Assembly: GCF_022605165.1 (NCBI RefSeq)
Contig: NC_063071.1
Span: forward strand, 1,178,001 to 1,242,000
Length of the DNA stretch: 64,000 bases
Source of the DNA: Purpureocillium takamizusanense
Taxonomy: Eukaryota > Ascomycota > Sordariomycetes > Hypocreales > Ophiocordycipitaceae
Direction of reading: 5' to 3'
The position numbers and the translations under genes were made by a program. Shown here piece after piece: positions 35,813 through 49,600 of the stretch (positions are counted from its first letter, which is position 1; each line of letters opens with the position of its first letter). Below the pieces are notes generated by a model, which searched no databases, was not told the origin of the DNA, and saw only the letters and a list, made by a program, of their open reading frames with translations.

Positions 35813-36384
35813 GGCCCGCCAACAGATAAGCCACCGGGACAGCCAGCCAGAATCTCTCGCTCCAACACCCGCGACGAGCCGAGAAAACTTGGCGTGCTTG
35901 GGATGCGCCATTGTTCTGCCTGGAAGCAGTAAAAGTCGTGAGAAAATCCGGACAGCCGCAGGCGCAGGCAACGCGCGTGGTCACGGGGGTCACATCTGGC
36001 GCAAAGCGTGCTGCAGAGTTTGGTTGCAATGGCATGATGGATGTAGCTCCTAGAGGCCAGGCGAGGACATTCACAGGCACCAAGACGCTGTCACCAGGTC
36101 ACTGAAAAAGTGCCCTGTCTGCCGTGACCCTCAACACAGCAGCTGCCTGCCTGCCTGCATGCCCCTCCTCCGCCAACCGACCCGGACGACAAAGAAAAAC
36201 TCCTTCAATACTCGTATGCAACGCAACCATCCAAAACGTCCAATTCATTACGTTTGCTTCCACACACCGACCACAGCACTGGGTAGAGCAGCTGCCAGCT
36301 CTTACCGTTTCCCACATTGTGACTTTCATCACCCCCACAAGAGCTGGGGCCCTGGTCCCCTTTTTTTTTCTTGCATCGTAGTTT

Positions 36385-36391
36385 TGACTCA
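36385..36391. promoter_or_regulatory. Cross-pathway control (CPC1/Gcn4) site TGACTCA
   Basis: A perfect TGACTCA lies 169 bp before the ASS1 start codon, the expected place for amino-acid-starvation control of an arginine gene. Gcn4/CPC1/CpcA regulation of arginine genes is established in other fungi. Confidence 0.65.
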
Positions 36392-36559
36392 CCGTGCGGC
36401 AGCGACAGTCGGCGCTGGCTTCCCCAAAATATTTAACAATCTGCCCCGCCTCTGTCCGTTGTGTGTTATCTCCAACTTTCCTCTTCCACCAGCACACATA
36501 CCACCACCATCACCAATTGATTCTCCCACAGCGCCATTTCTGCCGCAGAATCTCTGACA

Positions 36560-38315
36560 ATGTCCAAAGGCCGCGTCTGTCTGTGAGTAGTCGCCTTCAA
36601 TCCCGCCTCTAGCCCTGTCGTGGACCGTCTCCCGGCTGACTTGTGCTCCCCGCCTCCAGCGCCTACTCTGGAGGTATGTGCTTTAACTTGTGTGTGCTTG
36701 GGCCGATTTGCAGCAGCACCAAGCTCATCCCGCCGCGCCCGCATCGACGGCCCCCAACCTCACCGACATTTTGGCGGCTGCAGCCCCCCCGGCCTGCGCA
36801 GCCCGCTTCGACGTATCCCGAGATAACACACAGTCAATTTGACTCAAGGAACTAATTGGAACCCCTGCGCAGGCCTCGACACCTCCACCATCCTGAAATG
36901 GCTCATCCTCGAGGGCTACCAGGTCGTGTGCTTCCTCGCCAACGTCGGCCAGGTCGAGGACTGGGCCGAGGTTGAGAAGAAGGCTCTCGCCCTTGGTGCC
37001 GAGAAGATGGTCATTGAGGACCTCCAGCGCGAGTTCGTCGAGGAGATTGTCTTCCGCGCCATCCAGTGCAACGCCGTCTACGAGGACCGCTACCTGCTCG
37101 GCACCGCCCTGGCCCGCCCCATCATCGCCCGCGCCCAGGTCCGAGCCGCCGAGCAGTACAAGTGCGACTTTGTGAGCCACGGCTGCACTGGCAAGGGCGT
37201 ACGTGTTCCCACCCCCGTCGCGACTCAAATTGTGCTCTAGCTAACCGCTCTCCCAGAACGAGTATGTTTGATTGTCCATCTTCAGGCGGCGGCCGGGCCC
37301 TCCCCGCTAACTCCCCACGCAGCCAGGTTCGCTTCGAGCTCGCCTTCAAGGCTTGCAACCCCTCTCTCAAGGTCATCGCCCCTTGGAGGCTACCCGAGTT
37401 TTTCGAGCGTTTCGAGGGCCGCCAGGCGCTCCTCAAGTTTGCTGCCGAAAACAACATCCCCGTCTCCTCCACTCCCAAGGCGCCTTGGAGCCAGGACGAG
37501 AACCTGGTGCACTGCTCGTACGAGGCGGGCATCCTCGAGGACCCCGACCACACGCCCCCCAAGGAGCTGTGGACCCAGACCGTCGACCCGCTCGACGCCC
37601 CCAACACGCCCCTCGACTTTGAGATTCACTTTGAGAAGGGCATCCCCGTCAAGGTGGTCACCCCGGACACGACGGCGACCGACTCGGTCGAGCTGTTCAA
37701 GCTGCTCAACAAGATTGGCCACGACCACGGCGTCGGCCGCATCGACATGTGAGTCGCTGTGAGCTTCAGTTTTGTGTGTATTGGGACTGTGCTGACAGCG
37801 TCAATAGTGTTGAGAGCCGATTCGTCAACCTCAAGAGCCGAGGCTGCTACGTGAGTTTGGAGGTTTAACTCCGATGGTGATGGAGCCTCAGCTGACGAAC
37901 CTCCCAGGACACCCCCGGCCTGACCATTGCCCGCCTCGCCCACATCGACCTCGAGGGCCTCGTCATGGACTCCAAGGTGCGCAAGATCCGCGACCAGTTC
38001 TGCACGTTCGAGTGGTCGCACGCCCTGTACAACGGCATGTACTTTAGCCCGGAGCGCGAGTTCATCGACAACTCGATCATCTTCTCGCAGCGCGGCGTCA
38101 CGGGCAAGGTGCGCATGAGGGCCTACAAGGGCAATGCCTACGTGCTGGGCCGCTCCAGCGAGGTCAGCACGCTGTATTCGCAGCAGGACGCGTCCATGGA
38201 CAGCCTCGAGGGCTTTTCGCCCATTGACACGACGGGCTTCATCGCCATCCAGAATATTCGCATCGGCAAGTACGGCATGCAGAAGATTCGGGACGGCGAG
38301 CCCCTCAGCAAGTAG
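36560..38315 (+). CDS. ARG1: Argininosuccinate synthase
   Basis: Seven exons: 36560-36582, 36660-36673, 36873-37198, 37257-37261, 37323-37748, 37808-37850 and 37908-38315, giving 414 aa in frame. The enzyme condenses citrulline and aspartate with ATP in arginine synthesis (EC 6.3.4.5). The N-terminal pyrophosphate-binding loop AYSGGLDTS is assembled across three exons. Other family blocks are [51 protein letters not shown] and KSRGCYDTPGLTI. Exon 2 is 14 nt. Exon 4 is only 5 nt (AACGA) and is needed to complete the invariant GKGNDQVRFE. A second TGACTCA lies in intron 2. Length and all motifs are normal, so the gene is probably functional. Confidence 0.95.
36840..36846. promoter_or_regulatory. 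TGACTCA motif inside ASS1 intron 2
   Basis: A second perfect TGACTCA lies in the 199-bp intron 2 (36674-36872), 280 bp past the start codon. It may be chance or an intronic Gcn4/CPC1 site. Confidence 0.35.
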
Positions 38316-40671
38316 ATGTTGTAACAGTAGAGTGAGTGGTGGTGGTGGGCGGCGTTGGCAAAAATGGATGGATCATGCGGCGTTGATAATGGGAAAAGGC
38401 TTTCGGACACCATGAACGGTCGGAGGGCTCGGCACTGGGGGTTAGGTCAAGACTGTTGATACCATACCCAAGAAATGCCACTTGCAGTCGGCCTCGACCA
38501 TCTCACATGGGCTTCCAAAGTGACTGTTTCGGGAGTGGACTGTGACGTCAAGCCATGCACGATATGGCAGCTCACCTCACCACGTTGGCGAGCATGAACT
38601 GCCGTCGGCAATGGCGGAGACACACGGAGCGATGGATTACCGGGCGGCAACTCGCCTCCGCACTCGAGGAGCTGCTAGACCTAGACCTTATATATACCTA
38701 AGGTACCGTTTCCGAGTCTACGGGGTCTCCAAGGTACCACCAACCGCTTCCGTTAGAGCGGCAAGCCGATCATGCCTAAAACAACGCCAATAAAGCCTCC
38801 CCACCGTTCCCTTGCCAGTTTCGACCCGGCTCCAGCTCGGCTCCCCCCCGCCTCCAAAAGCCGCGCGCGCGCGCGAAGAAGCTGGAGCCCCTATAATAGC
38901 GGTCCGAAGGGCCAGGGGAGGGGGGCATGACAAAGGCATTGAAACCTTGAAGCAAGCAACCACTGGGAAAAGTGAGGCCCACCTTTGCACCCACGACACT
39001 CAATCCCGCAGCGAAGAAGAAGACGACGGTTGTTGCCGCCGCCGCCGCTGGTGCTGGCACCGCCCCAATCATCATCGCTATGTTTTGTTCCTTTGCGATG
39101 TTGTTGCTCGCGGGGCGAGGCCAGCACACCATGTATTACCCCAATTATTGAGTGCATGATTGTTGCCGCAGCCCGCAGCGCCTACTGCGGTGTGTGTCCC
39201 CAGTCCCCGCCCCCAGGTATAGAAGTAGCAACGTCCGTAGCACAGCACATGCTTCCTACGTACCTATGTATGCACGAAGTTTATAAATCAATAATGATAA
39301 TACAGTGCCCAAGTTGACAGGGGGACTTATTAGTTGATCGGCAGGTTCGCTCTCCTCGCAGTCACTCGTCGCTCCCACGGGACGCCGTGCGTCCTCCCCG
39401 CCCTTTGCTCATCTACTCTCTCCCATAGTATCTACTGTCTCCTTACTGATCGTCACTCTCCGTGCCTCCCCCTTTTTTTTTTTCCCGGCGTAGAATAACT
39501 CACACGGCACGACAGAGATGAGGCGCGTGGTTATTTACGCCACAGCGATACATACATACATACATACGGTCTACATACATGCATGCCTACACGCACGCAC
39601 GCACGCACAATGCGTTCATCTTCTCCATCACGAGCATACTGTACCGTAGCACGCTTACTTAGAGTACTACTAAAGCATCAAAGGTATCAAGGCTACGCAA
39701 CTTCCTTTCGTAACCAAACAATTCGTACTTCATACGTTCCTACTTAGGTAGTCCACCCGGCAACACAACGCCAACGGAGGCCCAACCCCGTCCCGTCCTC
39801 TCCCATCGCCGCCAACGCCCGGCCGTCCGCCACACCCCCTCCCTCCTCCCTCCCGTCTCCGCCCGCCCGTCGTCGCACACACGCCACACCGCGCCGCAGT
39901 GTTGCCCTGCCTTTCACCTACCCGTCCGCCCGCCCGCGTCTAAACAGTGAGTTGCATTGCAGCAAGAAGCAAGGGAAGGGGGACAAAAATGGCGGGCGCC
40001 GGAGGATCCCGGCCTCGGCAGCAGCGGTGGCGGCGGCGGCGGGGAGCAAGGAGAGGCGAGAGGGGGGGAAAGCGGCGGCGGGACCGGGACCGGGACCGGG
40101 ATCAGTTCGGATCCGAAACTTCGTATACTATACTTCCTAGAAAAGAGTTAAGGGGAAAGAACAGGCCAGGAGACCGAGAGGCGGAATCAATGTCGGATCC
40201 GCAGTTGGCGACCAAAACGCCCAAGTAAGGTGCAGACCCTTGGTGCCCGCACCAGCAACTATTCCCAATCTTCTACACCGTGACGCCATCTCCAGTAGAC
40301 GCAAGTGATGGCCCTTCCGCGGCGTCGTCACCTCCAAACGACCAAAACTGTAAATTACACCACAGGTTGGGCGGGACATGCCGTGGACGGCGCTGTGAAA
40401 CAACACTCTCTTTTCCATGTCGTGCAGTACAGTACAATTAACAAGTCATACGATAGAAGCCGCCTCCGGTAACGATACAACGAGCTGGCGTTTTGTGCCG
40501 CTTTCCCTTCCCAAACGCCATGCTGATCCATTCATCAGTCCTGCCGTCCGCCCTGTATTGCCTCCCAAGGGCCCCTATTCCCACCAGAAACAACTCCCCT
40601 CCGCCCATTACCCATCAAAACTCCAGTCTCCATCCCCGCCTGCGCTCCTGTACGCCGTTGGGCCTTGAAAT
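38316..40671. other. Convergent intergenic region, 2.36 kb, with simple repeats
   Basis: The region lies between the 3' ends of ASS1 and TRA1. It holds a CATA repeat (about 39547-39567), a GCAC repeat (about 39590-39609), a GC dinucleotide run near 38863-38876, and GGC/GGA-rich low-complexity DNA near 40000-40100. I see no credible gene despite several short open frames. Confidence 0.55.
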
Positions 40672-43600
40672 TTAGAGATACGGCATCCACAGTGCGTCAC
40701 ACTGCGCCAGGTGCATGGGGTTAACGGCCTTGGCGATGGCGTCAATCACGGTCTGGTTCGCAGGCAGGTTGCCCGACGGGTTGTGCGCCAGGCTCGCTGC
40801 CCTCTTGACGATACTATCGCTGTTCACCTGCACTGTCTCGCGGAGCTGGCTCTCGCTGATGCCGTTCCGGTGGCTGCTCGTCAGCCAGAAGATCATCTCA
40901 TCCCGCACGAACAGCGTCAGCGCATGCTCGAGCTCGTGCTCGGGCTGCGTCAGGCACCGCGCGATGGCCATGAGCGAGCATGCAAAGATGCCCTCCGTCG
41001 CTAGCGGGCCCATGAGCACTTGCAGATTCGGCGTGAGCCGGAATGGCACCGGCTCTGGATTGGTGAAGAAGGGCTTGTTGTTGCTCATAAACGACATGAG
41101 CTCAGATCCCCAAATGTTGCCCGATCCGCGCGCAATGTTGAGCTTGGACGGGTATCGGTTGTGCATGTAGAGTATGTACGTCATGAACGTCAGCGCCGAC
41201 AGCTGGTACGAGAACTGCCGTCGGAACAGCCAGAACTCGGCAAACTGCGGGTACACCTGCTGGAAGTACTCCAGCGCAATCGTCGACGGTACCCATTTCT
41301 CCTGGACGGCGTTGAACACCTCCAGACGCGCCGTCGGCGTCAGTTCGACCTTGCCCTGCTGAGTCGAAAGCACGTTAGTTTCCTGTTGCCCGACACCAGG
41401 CACCACGCGACAGCTTACCTGAGTCTTAGTCTCCAGCACACCACGCAGCTTCTCCAGCGTGAAGAGTACCGGGTCGTCCTTTGGCAGGCCGACGCGTCGG
41501 CAGTGGTCCTCATACACCGCCTGTAGAGAAATGTACGATGTATCTTCCTGGACGATTCGGATGTGCGGCGCAAGAGGAACCATGAGCGGCAGCGTGAACT
41601 GAAGATCGCGCCGCCTGCTCTCCTTCTTTCGGCTCAGCGTCTGGTTCAGATGTCGGAAGAGCTGCAGGATTCTCTCCTCACGCCTGCAATGCCTGGCCGC
41701 AGGGTGCTGCACTGCCCACGGGTGGACGCTGCCATCGTGCCCGCGCATCTTCAGGCGCCGGTACGACGCGCTGTACGACCGCACCAAGTCGACGTTCGGT
41801 AAGAAACGCTCGATTCGGATGAAGTCTTGATTCTTATCCTTGTGCTGCAGATACTGGCCCGGTATCTCAACGTCGTCGAACTTCTGGTACCGGAATTCGC
41901 TGAGATGGGGCGAGAATTGCTCCAGCGGTGACTGGCAGACTCGGCGGTCCAGCTTCTCCTCAAACTTTGTGCGCCAGCGACGGAGCTTGTGAATGTACTC
42001 GTACATTGTCGGCTTAACCTCCACAAAGTCTGCCTCAAACGATTTCTTGATGTGGTTGGGCAAGATTGTCTCGGCAAATCGAGTAATGTTGGTCTCCGTT
42101 GCGGGAGGCAGCTTGACGCTTTTGGCGAATGATGCGGGCGTGCGGCTCACGTACGTGAGCGCGTCGTTGAGAAGTGCGACGATCAAGCGGTAGGCATCTT
42201 CATCAGGCGGACATTTGAAGTGCTTTTGGATTTGATCCACCATGGTCTCCATCGACAACGCAAGAAGAGGGAACGCCGTCTTGAGCACCGCCATGATCTC
42301 TTCGGTGAGGTCCCACGGAGGCTTCTTCTGGCCCTGGCCGGTCGTTTGGGCGCTTCCGGCCGGCGTTGGGGCTGCTGGTGCAGGCGTGGCCGAAGACGTG
42401 GCGGCATTGGCGTCATTTCCTTCGGTCTTGACCTGTGTCGAGTCTCCACCGCTGGCAGTGCCTGGTCGGGAGGAGGCTCCGTCCGTCTTAGAAGGCTCTT
42501 GCTTGGCCTGCGACGGCGACGCACTGGCCTTACCATTAGACGCCGTCGACTGCGCGCGCTGACGATTTCGCTCCTTGGCTTCCTGGTTCTTCCGGATGAG
42601 GTGCATATCCTCGCGATTCGTGCGCAGCTGGAAGTACAAAGCCTGCGGGTACGACTTCGCAATGCTAAGCAAGATTTGGTAGACGCGAGGGGCCTCTTTG
42701 TGGCCCAGCCCGGTGAGCAGCTGGGGTATAAAGGTGATCCAATACCACGTAGGTGTCTCGCCCTTGAAATCGTCGAAGCCCATGGCGATTGTGCCCTTTG
42801 AGTCGTCCAAGCTGAGGAGCCAGAGGATTCGGGCCAGAAGCTTCCGGGACTTGGCATTCTTGTAACTGCCCGCGGCTTGCAGGTAAGAGGTCAAGGCCTG
42901 GCGGGCTGCGTTCAAGTCTGAAGGATCCTCTTTGAACTTGCGGTCGTTAAAATAGCCCCACTCCGCCCACGCCTTGGCCGCGCCAATGTCAAAATATAGG
43001 GCGGTGCCGTAGGCGTGGTCGGCGTCCTCCTTTTGGTTCAGCTTCTCAAGAAACATGCCCTTGAGGGTGTAAAACTCTGCCTTCTGCTGTGGGTTGAAGT
43101 AGTTCAGATTAGTGTTGTTAATGACGTCCAACCCACTCGACAGCTCATCAGGGTTTTCGTAGTGGCACTTGGCCTGCTCCCGGAGTTTAAGAAACGCTTC
43201 CTGGATTTCGATGTTCGGAAGGGTGTAGATGCGACTCAGCTGGCTGATGCACACCTCCGGCAGATTATGCTTGCGAGCCACGTGTGCGAATCTGTTTATG
43301 ATCCACGCCGTCTCGTGGTAGCCCCGATAAGCAAACGAGTTGGCGCCACCGGCATTCGACTGATTCTGCTGCGGAAGAAGCTGCAGGTAAGTCTGGTTGA
43401 TCAGGCTAAAGATGTGCTGTCGCCAGGTGACTAGATCTTGCCAAGCGGTAATATCGTCCCAGACGTTGGGGAGCCTGTCCCGCCATGCACCAAGCAGCAG
43501 CTTAAGCTCGCCCGACTTGACGTCCAAATTAGACGAGTTTGTGTTCGCCAGGCTCTGGCAAATCACACTCGCGTCGTGCAGTTCCACGAGCTGCTGGAAG

Positions 43601-46600
43601 TTTTGCAGGACGGGAATATGCGCGTTCGTGAGCCGTTCGGGGAGTTGATGCCATTTCCTTATAGACAACTGAATTGCCTCATCACAGACACGAGCAAAGT
43701 CGACAATGGTCTCCTGTTGGTTGTGAAACTTGAGCAGAGACATAAAAGCCTGGAAGAAGGCTCTTCGCGGTGTTGGGGCATCCATGACGCCCTTGATAAC
43801 ATTGTCCAAGGCCTCCCGGTGATTAGCGTCTTGCCACATGTCCGTGTTGCGCCAGGCACACTCCAGAAGCAGATCCTGGAAGTTTTCGTGCTTCGCGAAA
43901 TCCTGGAGGATTTCCCACTGCTGAAGCTTCTGGGCGCACAAAACCCAATGATCTTCCCAGAGCATGTACTCGGCCTGGGAGAACGGAATGACGCCGGTGC
44001 GTGCCTTAAGTTGCGCGGCCTCATAGAGCTTTTGGGCTTTGTCCCACATGCCGTTCTGCTCGTAAGACAGGCCAGCATTGGTTTCGACGAACTGACACCG
44101 TCGTCGCCACGTGCCATAGAAGAGATCATCCTCGGAAAGAGACGCGTAGAGATCAATGAGTGCGTCTAGGTTGCTCTCGCGAACAGTGGCAGAGTCGGCC
44201 TCAGAGTGGATCGCGGCATTTTCGAGTTGCACCAGAGCCGTGTACCATGCGTCGTAGGTCTTCGCCTCAAACTTCAGAACGTGTGGCGGCAGCTTGCACT
44301 CTGGCCAGTTCTTCGCGGTTCCTTCTATCAAGGACTGCACCACGTTGGGCCGCTTCTCAATCTGGCGGCTGTGATAGTCTTTCGTAAGTAAAGCCACCAT
44401 GCCGTGCTGAAGGTCGGGCCTCTCATCTCGAGCCGTGGCAGACCAGAAAAGAGGGAAAAGGGCCACCCAAATCTGATGCGCGAGCTGCGTGTCTGCATGC
44501 TGCAGTTGGGCCAGGGGCTCGATGACGTCCCGAACCTTGACCTCGCCAAGCTCCGCTACAAATCTGCGGTGTCCCGCCATGAAGGCATCGAACTTGTCAT
44601 CAGGCATCATATTAGGCTCCCTTGAGTCCTTGTCCTTGGGATAGATGGCGGCCAGTTGCGACGCAGAAAGGACATGGAAATCCTCTGGATGGAGCTGGAT
44701 GCTCGTGTTCTGTTCGATAGCGCCGAGAAGCAGTTGCGATGCCTGTGCAAGCCAGTAGGAGTCGGCCAAAGTGTCCCAGTTCTGCGCAGTCAGGACGTAG
44801 GAAAGGCGAACACTGGCCGTCTTCGACAAGCTCTTGTCGAAAATCGCCATGAACCGATTGCGCATGTCGACGTCGGCAGCCCTTGTGCCTATGAGGAACG
44901 CATGCTCCATGCGCACGGTCAACTCAGTCCGAGTGATTTTCGGGTCTTCGTAGATTCGAATCACCAGCTCCAGAAATCTGGACAGCATGGTCGGGTCCTG
45001 CCTGTGCTCGAACGACAGCATCTTATGCAGCACGGCCGTCTTCTCCTTGAGCGTAGGCCACGTTCCCTCCGAGCGGAACACCCAGCCCTCGACCATGTTG
45101 AGAATCTCGGTGCACAGCTCGATGTGCATGGACTTTTCGACCAGCGTGGCTAATACACTCAGGAACGGTCTTCTATTATCCCCAAGATGCTCCATCCTCA
45201 GCGCCACGGTCTGGATCTCCTTGATCATGAGCTTGGTCTGAATATCCAGATCATACGTCGACATCTCGCCCGGGGTTGCGCTGCTGTCTTGACCGCGGTT
45301 GTTTGCATTGGCAGCCTGGCTTGCGACCGCATTATAATGTTGGACGTGTTCGCGGGCGTGCTTGCTCTGCAGCGCCTTCATCAAGGACGGAATGTGCTGG
45401 TCGATAACAGCTGGCTTCCGGTCTCCAATTGACCAAAGAAGATTTACACCGGAAATGTAGGAGGTGCTGTTCATAGCCTCCGTGGCAGCCTGGGAGAGGT
45501 ATGTAATGATCTCCGACGTCTGGACTTCCGACTCGCCTTCAGCATCCGCATCTTCCATCGGAGTATCCTCTGGCACCGCGTCGAGAACACGTTTGATGAT
45601 GGACTTCAGGTCTCGTCCATCGTCATAAGCCTTGTCTGAGAGATGAAGGCAGTCCTGGATTTCAGGGTTCTCGCACTTCAAACACTTCTCCAAAACCTTC
45701 TGGACCGCTGAAACGTGTTTTTGAATCCACTCATCGGTCTTGAAATTCAGCACAATGCGCACAACCTGCAATGTGTTGATGATGTTTGTGAGAAATCTCT
45801 CGTCGTACTTCTCCTTGTCGGACGGGTCGGCAGTCAAGATGGCCTGCGTCTTGTCGCTGGCGAGAATGACATCGGTGACGTTGGGGAACAAATCCAGCTC
45901 GAGATCGCCCCAATACTGCGGCTGCATAAGATTGTAAAGCAGTTTCATGGCCCTCTTACAGAGATCTGTGTTCGGGGGCGGCAACGGAACCGTCGTGGCG
46001 TTGTGATCCCGGGGTTTGGCAGATGGCAGCTGATACCGTTCATTCAGCTGCGCGATGAACTCGACGAGGTACTTGACCATCTTCTGCCGGAATACGGGCT
46101 GGATTTGGTACTCGTTCCGCTCACCCGGCGCTGGCTGCCGTGTCTCGCTAGGCGAAGACATGGCCTGGTCGGCTTCTAGTTTCCGCTTCCTCGAAGCAGG
46201 CGACTGGGATAAGTCGCGCGTTGCCAGGATCGGTGAGCCTTTGCCATCAACGCGCCATTGCTCCCACGTCCACACGAGCCACATCATATTCAAGGCGAGT
46301 TTTTTGCTTTCGTGAGACGGGTTAGGTGGCGCTGCCACCTTCCTGAGAGAGGTGATGAGAAGAATGATGTACTTGTCCCGCGCCTCGTAGAACAGCTCGG
46401 GATGCCGAACTAGGAAGTGGAAAATGCTGGTCATCTGTTGCACGTTTTGGCCCTCGTCCGCAAGTATGCGACGTGGAGCAACAGCCCAAGGCGCATTACG
46501 CTCGTTGACGCCGGTGCCGCCACAACGTTTCGGTAGGACCGGGGCAATAAGCTCCAGCGCTTGCGTCACCAACGCTCTTCCCTCATTCTGATTAGTTTTC

Positions 46601-49600
46601 AACAGCGAGAGATAAACCTGGCTGACGATCTTGGGCGGTGTCTCGTAGTGGGCGATGAAGTAACCGATGACCACATACGCTGCATGTTTGTTGATAACAT
46701 CATCCAGGCGAATGAAGGTCCAGCCAAACTTGATGATGTCCTTGCGCGCCTCTTGGAGCGTTGTGTGGTAATATTTGACAAGCATGGCTGACAGCTGGAG
46801 AACCTCAAACCTAGTGTGGTCAATACCAGGCTGCGCCTGGTCGTCGGGCGCCATTTCGGGATGGACTTTCCAAATCTTGGTGCTGACAGCATCAATGACA
46901 GCCCGATCCATCAGGCGCAGGGCTCGGTTCGGTTCGGGATGATTCCAATGTCGCATGACGTCCATCGCAACAATTGGGTTCACGATGTAGTGCAGCAGGA
47001 AGTATTTGGTCTTGTTAGATGCGACTTTTCCAGAATATGTTTCCAGACACCTCAGGAAAGTCGTCTTCCAAAACTCGACCGAGTCACTGGTAATGATGTT
47101 CTCGTAGATGAACGAGAACAGAGACTGTGTAGAGCGGAGCTCATCGCTCGTCACAGACTCGACCAGATTGAGCAACGAGTCCAGGTCCTTCGGGTTGCGT
47201 TTCAACGACTTGACCAGAACGTTCATGAGCTGCTCCGCAGCCTGGTACGCCGGCAAACGAAGAGTTGCCGGTAGAGTGTAGCTTCGCAGATGAGTCTCGA
47301 GGTCTTTGCCCGTCGTCTTGAGCCAAGCAATATTTTCCTTCTTGTCCATCCAACTGCTATTGGCCGGCCAACGACTGAGGGAGTCAAGGACATGGATCGT
47401 GTTGACAACAGCCACAAACTTCTTCTCGTTGTTCTGTGCCATGATAGCATTGCATTTGTTGATCAGTCCTTCCATGTCCTCGGTGGCAACATCTCTGAGT
47501 GCCGTGCTGTCCGGATGGCAAAGCACTTGAGCCAGAAGCCGTCCGTACTTGAGATCGTCCAGTTTCCCAAGGAGATAACCCCAAACCTCTTTGGGGTATC
47601 TGTTGAGATACATGTACATGGGAGCGCGAAATGGACTTTGGATCGTCCGGCGGAGCCGCTCTTCCAGACCCAAGAAGCAGTCAATAAGACGCTCTTTAAA
47701 CGCTTCGGCGGGCGGCGGCAGCAAATGGAAGATGTTAAAAATAGCAGTGATGACCTTCATCTGAGGGTGCTGTTCAAAGAAGGTGAACGAAATTTGTTGC
47801 CAGGCGTTCGGCTCCACGATAGAGTCGATCTGATCGAGCAATCGAGCACCAATCTCGACTTTGAAGTAGCTTGTAAGCAACTTGAGAAGTCTAGAGAGGT
47901 TGTCCAACCCGTGCACACTGAGCCTCTTGGGATCCGAAAGGCTCTGCAGGACGGGCCGGAGACCGCCTTGCAGCAAATCTTTGGGCAGGCGGCGGTCGAC
48001 AGCAAGAACAGACTTGAGCGCATCGTTTGCAGCATCGATGGTGGGCTTCGACTCCGAATACAAGCATTTGAAGAACACCGATAGGATCTTGCCCTTAGTA
48101 GGGCTGTTTGAGAATTCTTCAATGTTCATCGCAGTGCTCAGCAGTCGGATGCACGACACGCGCAGGTTGACGATGTGCTCGTGCGTCCGAAACTCGGCAG
48201 GCTTATTTGCCAAAGACTCGTCGTTCGCGTCAGCGAGAGCCAATGACTCCATAAGGAGTCGGTTCAAGTTATCGTCAAATTTGACCCAGTTTTCCTTCAG
48301 GCCCATGTGGTACGTCATGGCGTTGATGTATCCGATTTGGGTGCTGAAGGGCAAAGCTCTCAACGGCTTGGCGTAGATGGGTTGGAGGAAGCGCTCTTTG
48401 TACGGCTCGACAATCTCCCATACCTGGCAGTCGGCCGCTTTGGCAATGAGCTCTAGAGACTGCTTGGCAGTCTCACGAACAAACTTGTTCATGTGGGAGA
48501 GCTCATTGTTGAATTGCATGCAAATCTGCGCGAGGCGAGGCTGTTTGACGGGGGGCTGTCCAGCAGGCTGCGGCACTGGCAAAGCGTCTTCCTTCTTAAT
48601 GTTCTTGGTGATGCGTGTCAAGAGAACCTCGAGACTTGTTTGCGCTAGGCACCTTGTCTTCTCGGGTAGGTCCTGAGGCATGTCCTTGATGACATACATG
48701 AGGGCGCGGATGAACTCGGTCTGCTTCGAGGCGATCCACGCGTCGCCAAAGTCCAGCTCAGTGAGCAAGAAGTTAATGCCGAGGCTGCCGCCAGTCTTGG
48801 TGTACCACTCCTCTTCGTAGCAGCTGTGGCAGAAAGTGCTGCAGAGGTGGCTGAAGAGGGGAAGCCGCCCGACGTTACTCTCGGCGCCCATGATTATGGC
48901 CGTGCTCTTATACAGTTCGCGAATTGCGCCCTTGGCAGCTTCCCGCACATCAGGGTGGTCGGAAGCCAGAGATTCAACAATAGCCTCGGACAATACTCTC
49001 GTGTCAATGGTCAGCGGGCCTTCGCCAGCTTTGGGGTCAAAAGGAGTGCAGGTTCGTTTCAGGTCCACGAGCGCCCGTCCAACCTCGATGAGGGCAAAAT
49101 GTCGGCAGACATCGAGAAGGAAGCCATCTGCATTGTCCTTGAACTCTGGGATCGACTCGGCGAACATGATAGCCTTCAGAAGCTTCTTGGTGATGTCATC
49201 TTGCTCGTCCTTCTTCGAGATGGACCTCTCGCGGTTTGACACTTCAAACGGCGCGAAGTTGATATCCACCTTTCGAGCTAGGAGATCTTGGGCCTCAAGT
49301 CGGACGATCCTGGGGAGGTCGTCGGGTAACTGATCATACCCAATCCGGAGCTTGAGCTGCGCCTTGATCAAATGCAGAGCCTGCTTCTTGTAATATTCGT
49401 CGTTGTTGCGATTCTGGTTGGTTTTGCCGACTTTGGGTATCTCCATGAGTTTCGAAATGGCGAACTCGATGCCCAGATCAACAGGGAACGCACGGTCCTT
49501 CTTGGACCCAATAAGACGGACATCGAAGCTTGATGAATCATCGGCATATGCCTTGTATGCGAGCGGCACAGCGCCAGTCATGAACTTGCGATTGCGCCCC

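Larger units (their letters stand above)
35280..36559. promoter_or_regulatory. Divergent promoter region between AACS and ASS1
   Basis: 1.28 kb separate the two start codons. The ASS1-proximal 300 bp are pyrimidine-rich (CT tracts at 36359-36370 and 36477-36520), typical of fungal transcription start regions. Two Gcn4/CPC1-type sites lie within it and are listed separately. No gene is seen. Confidence 0.6.
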
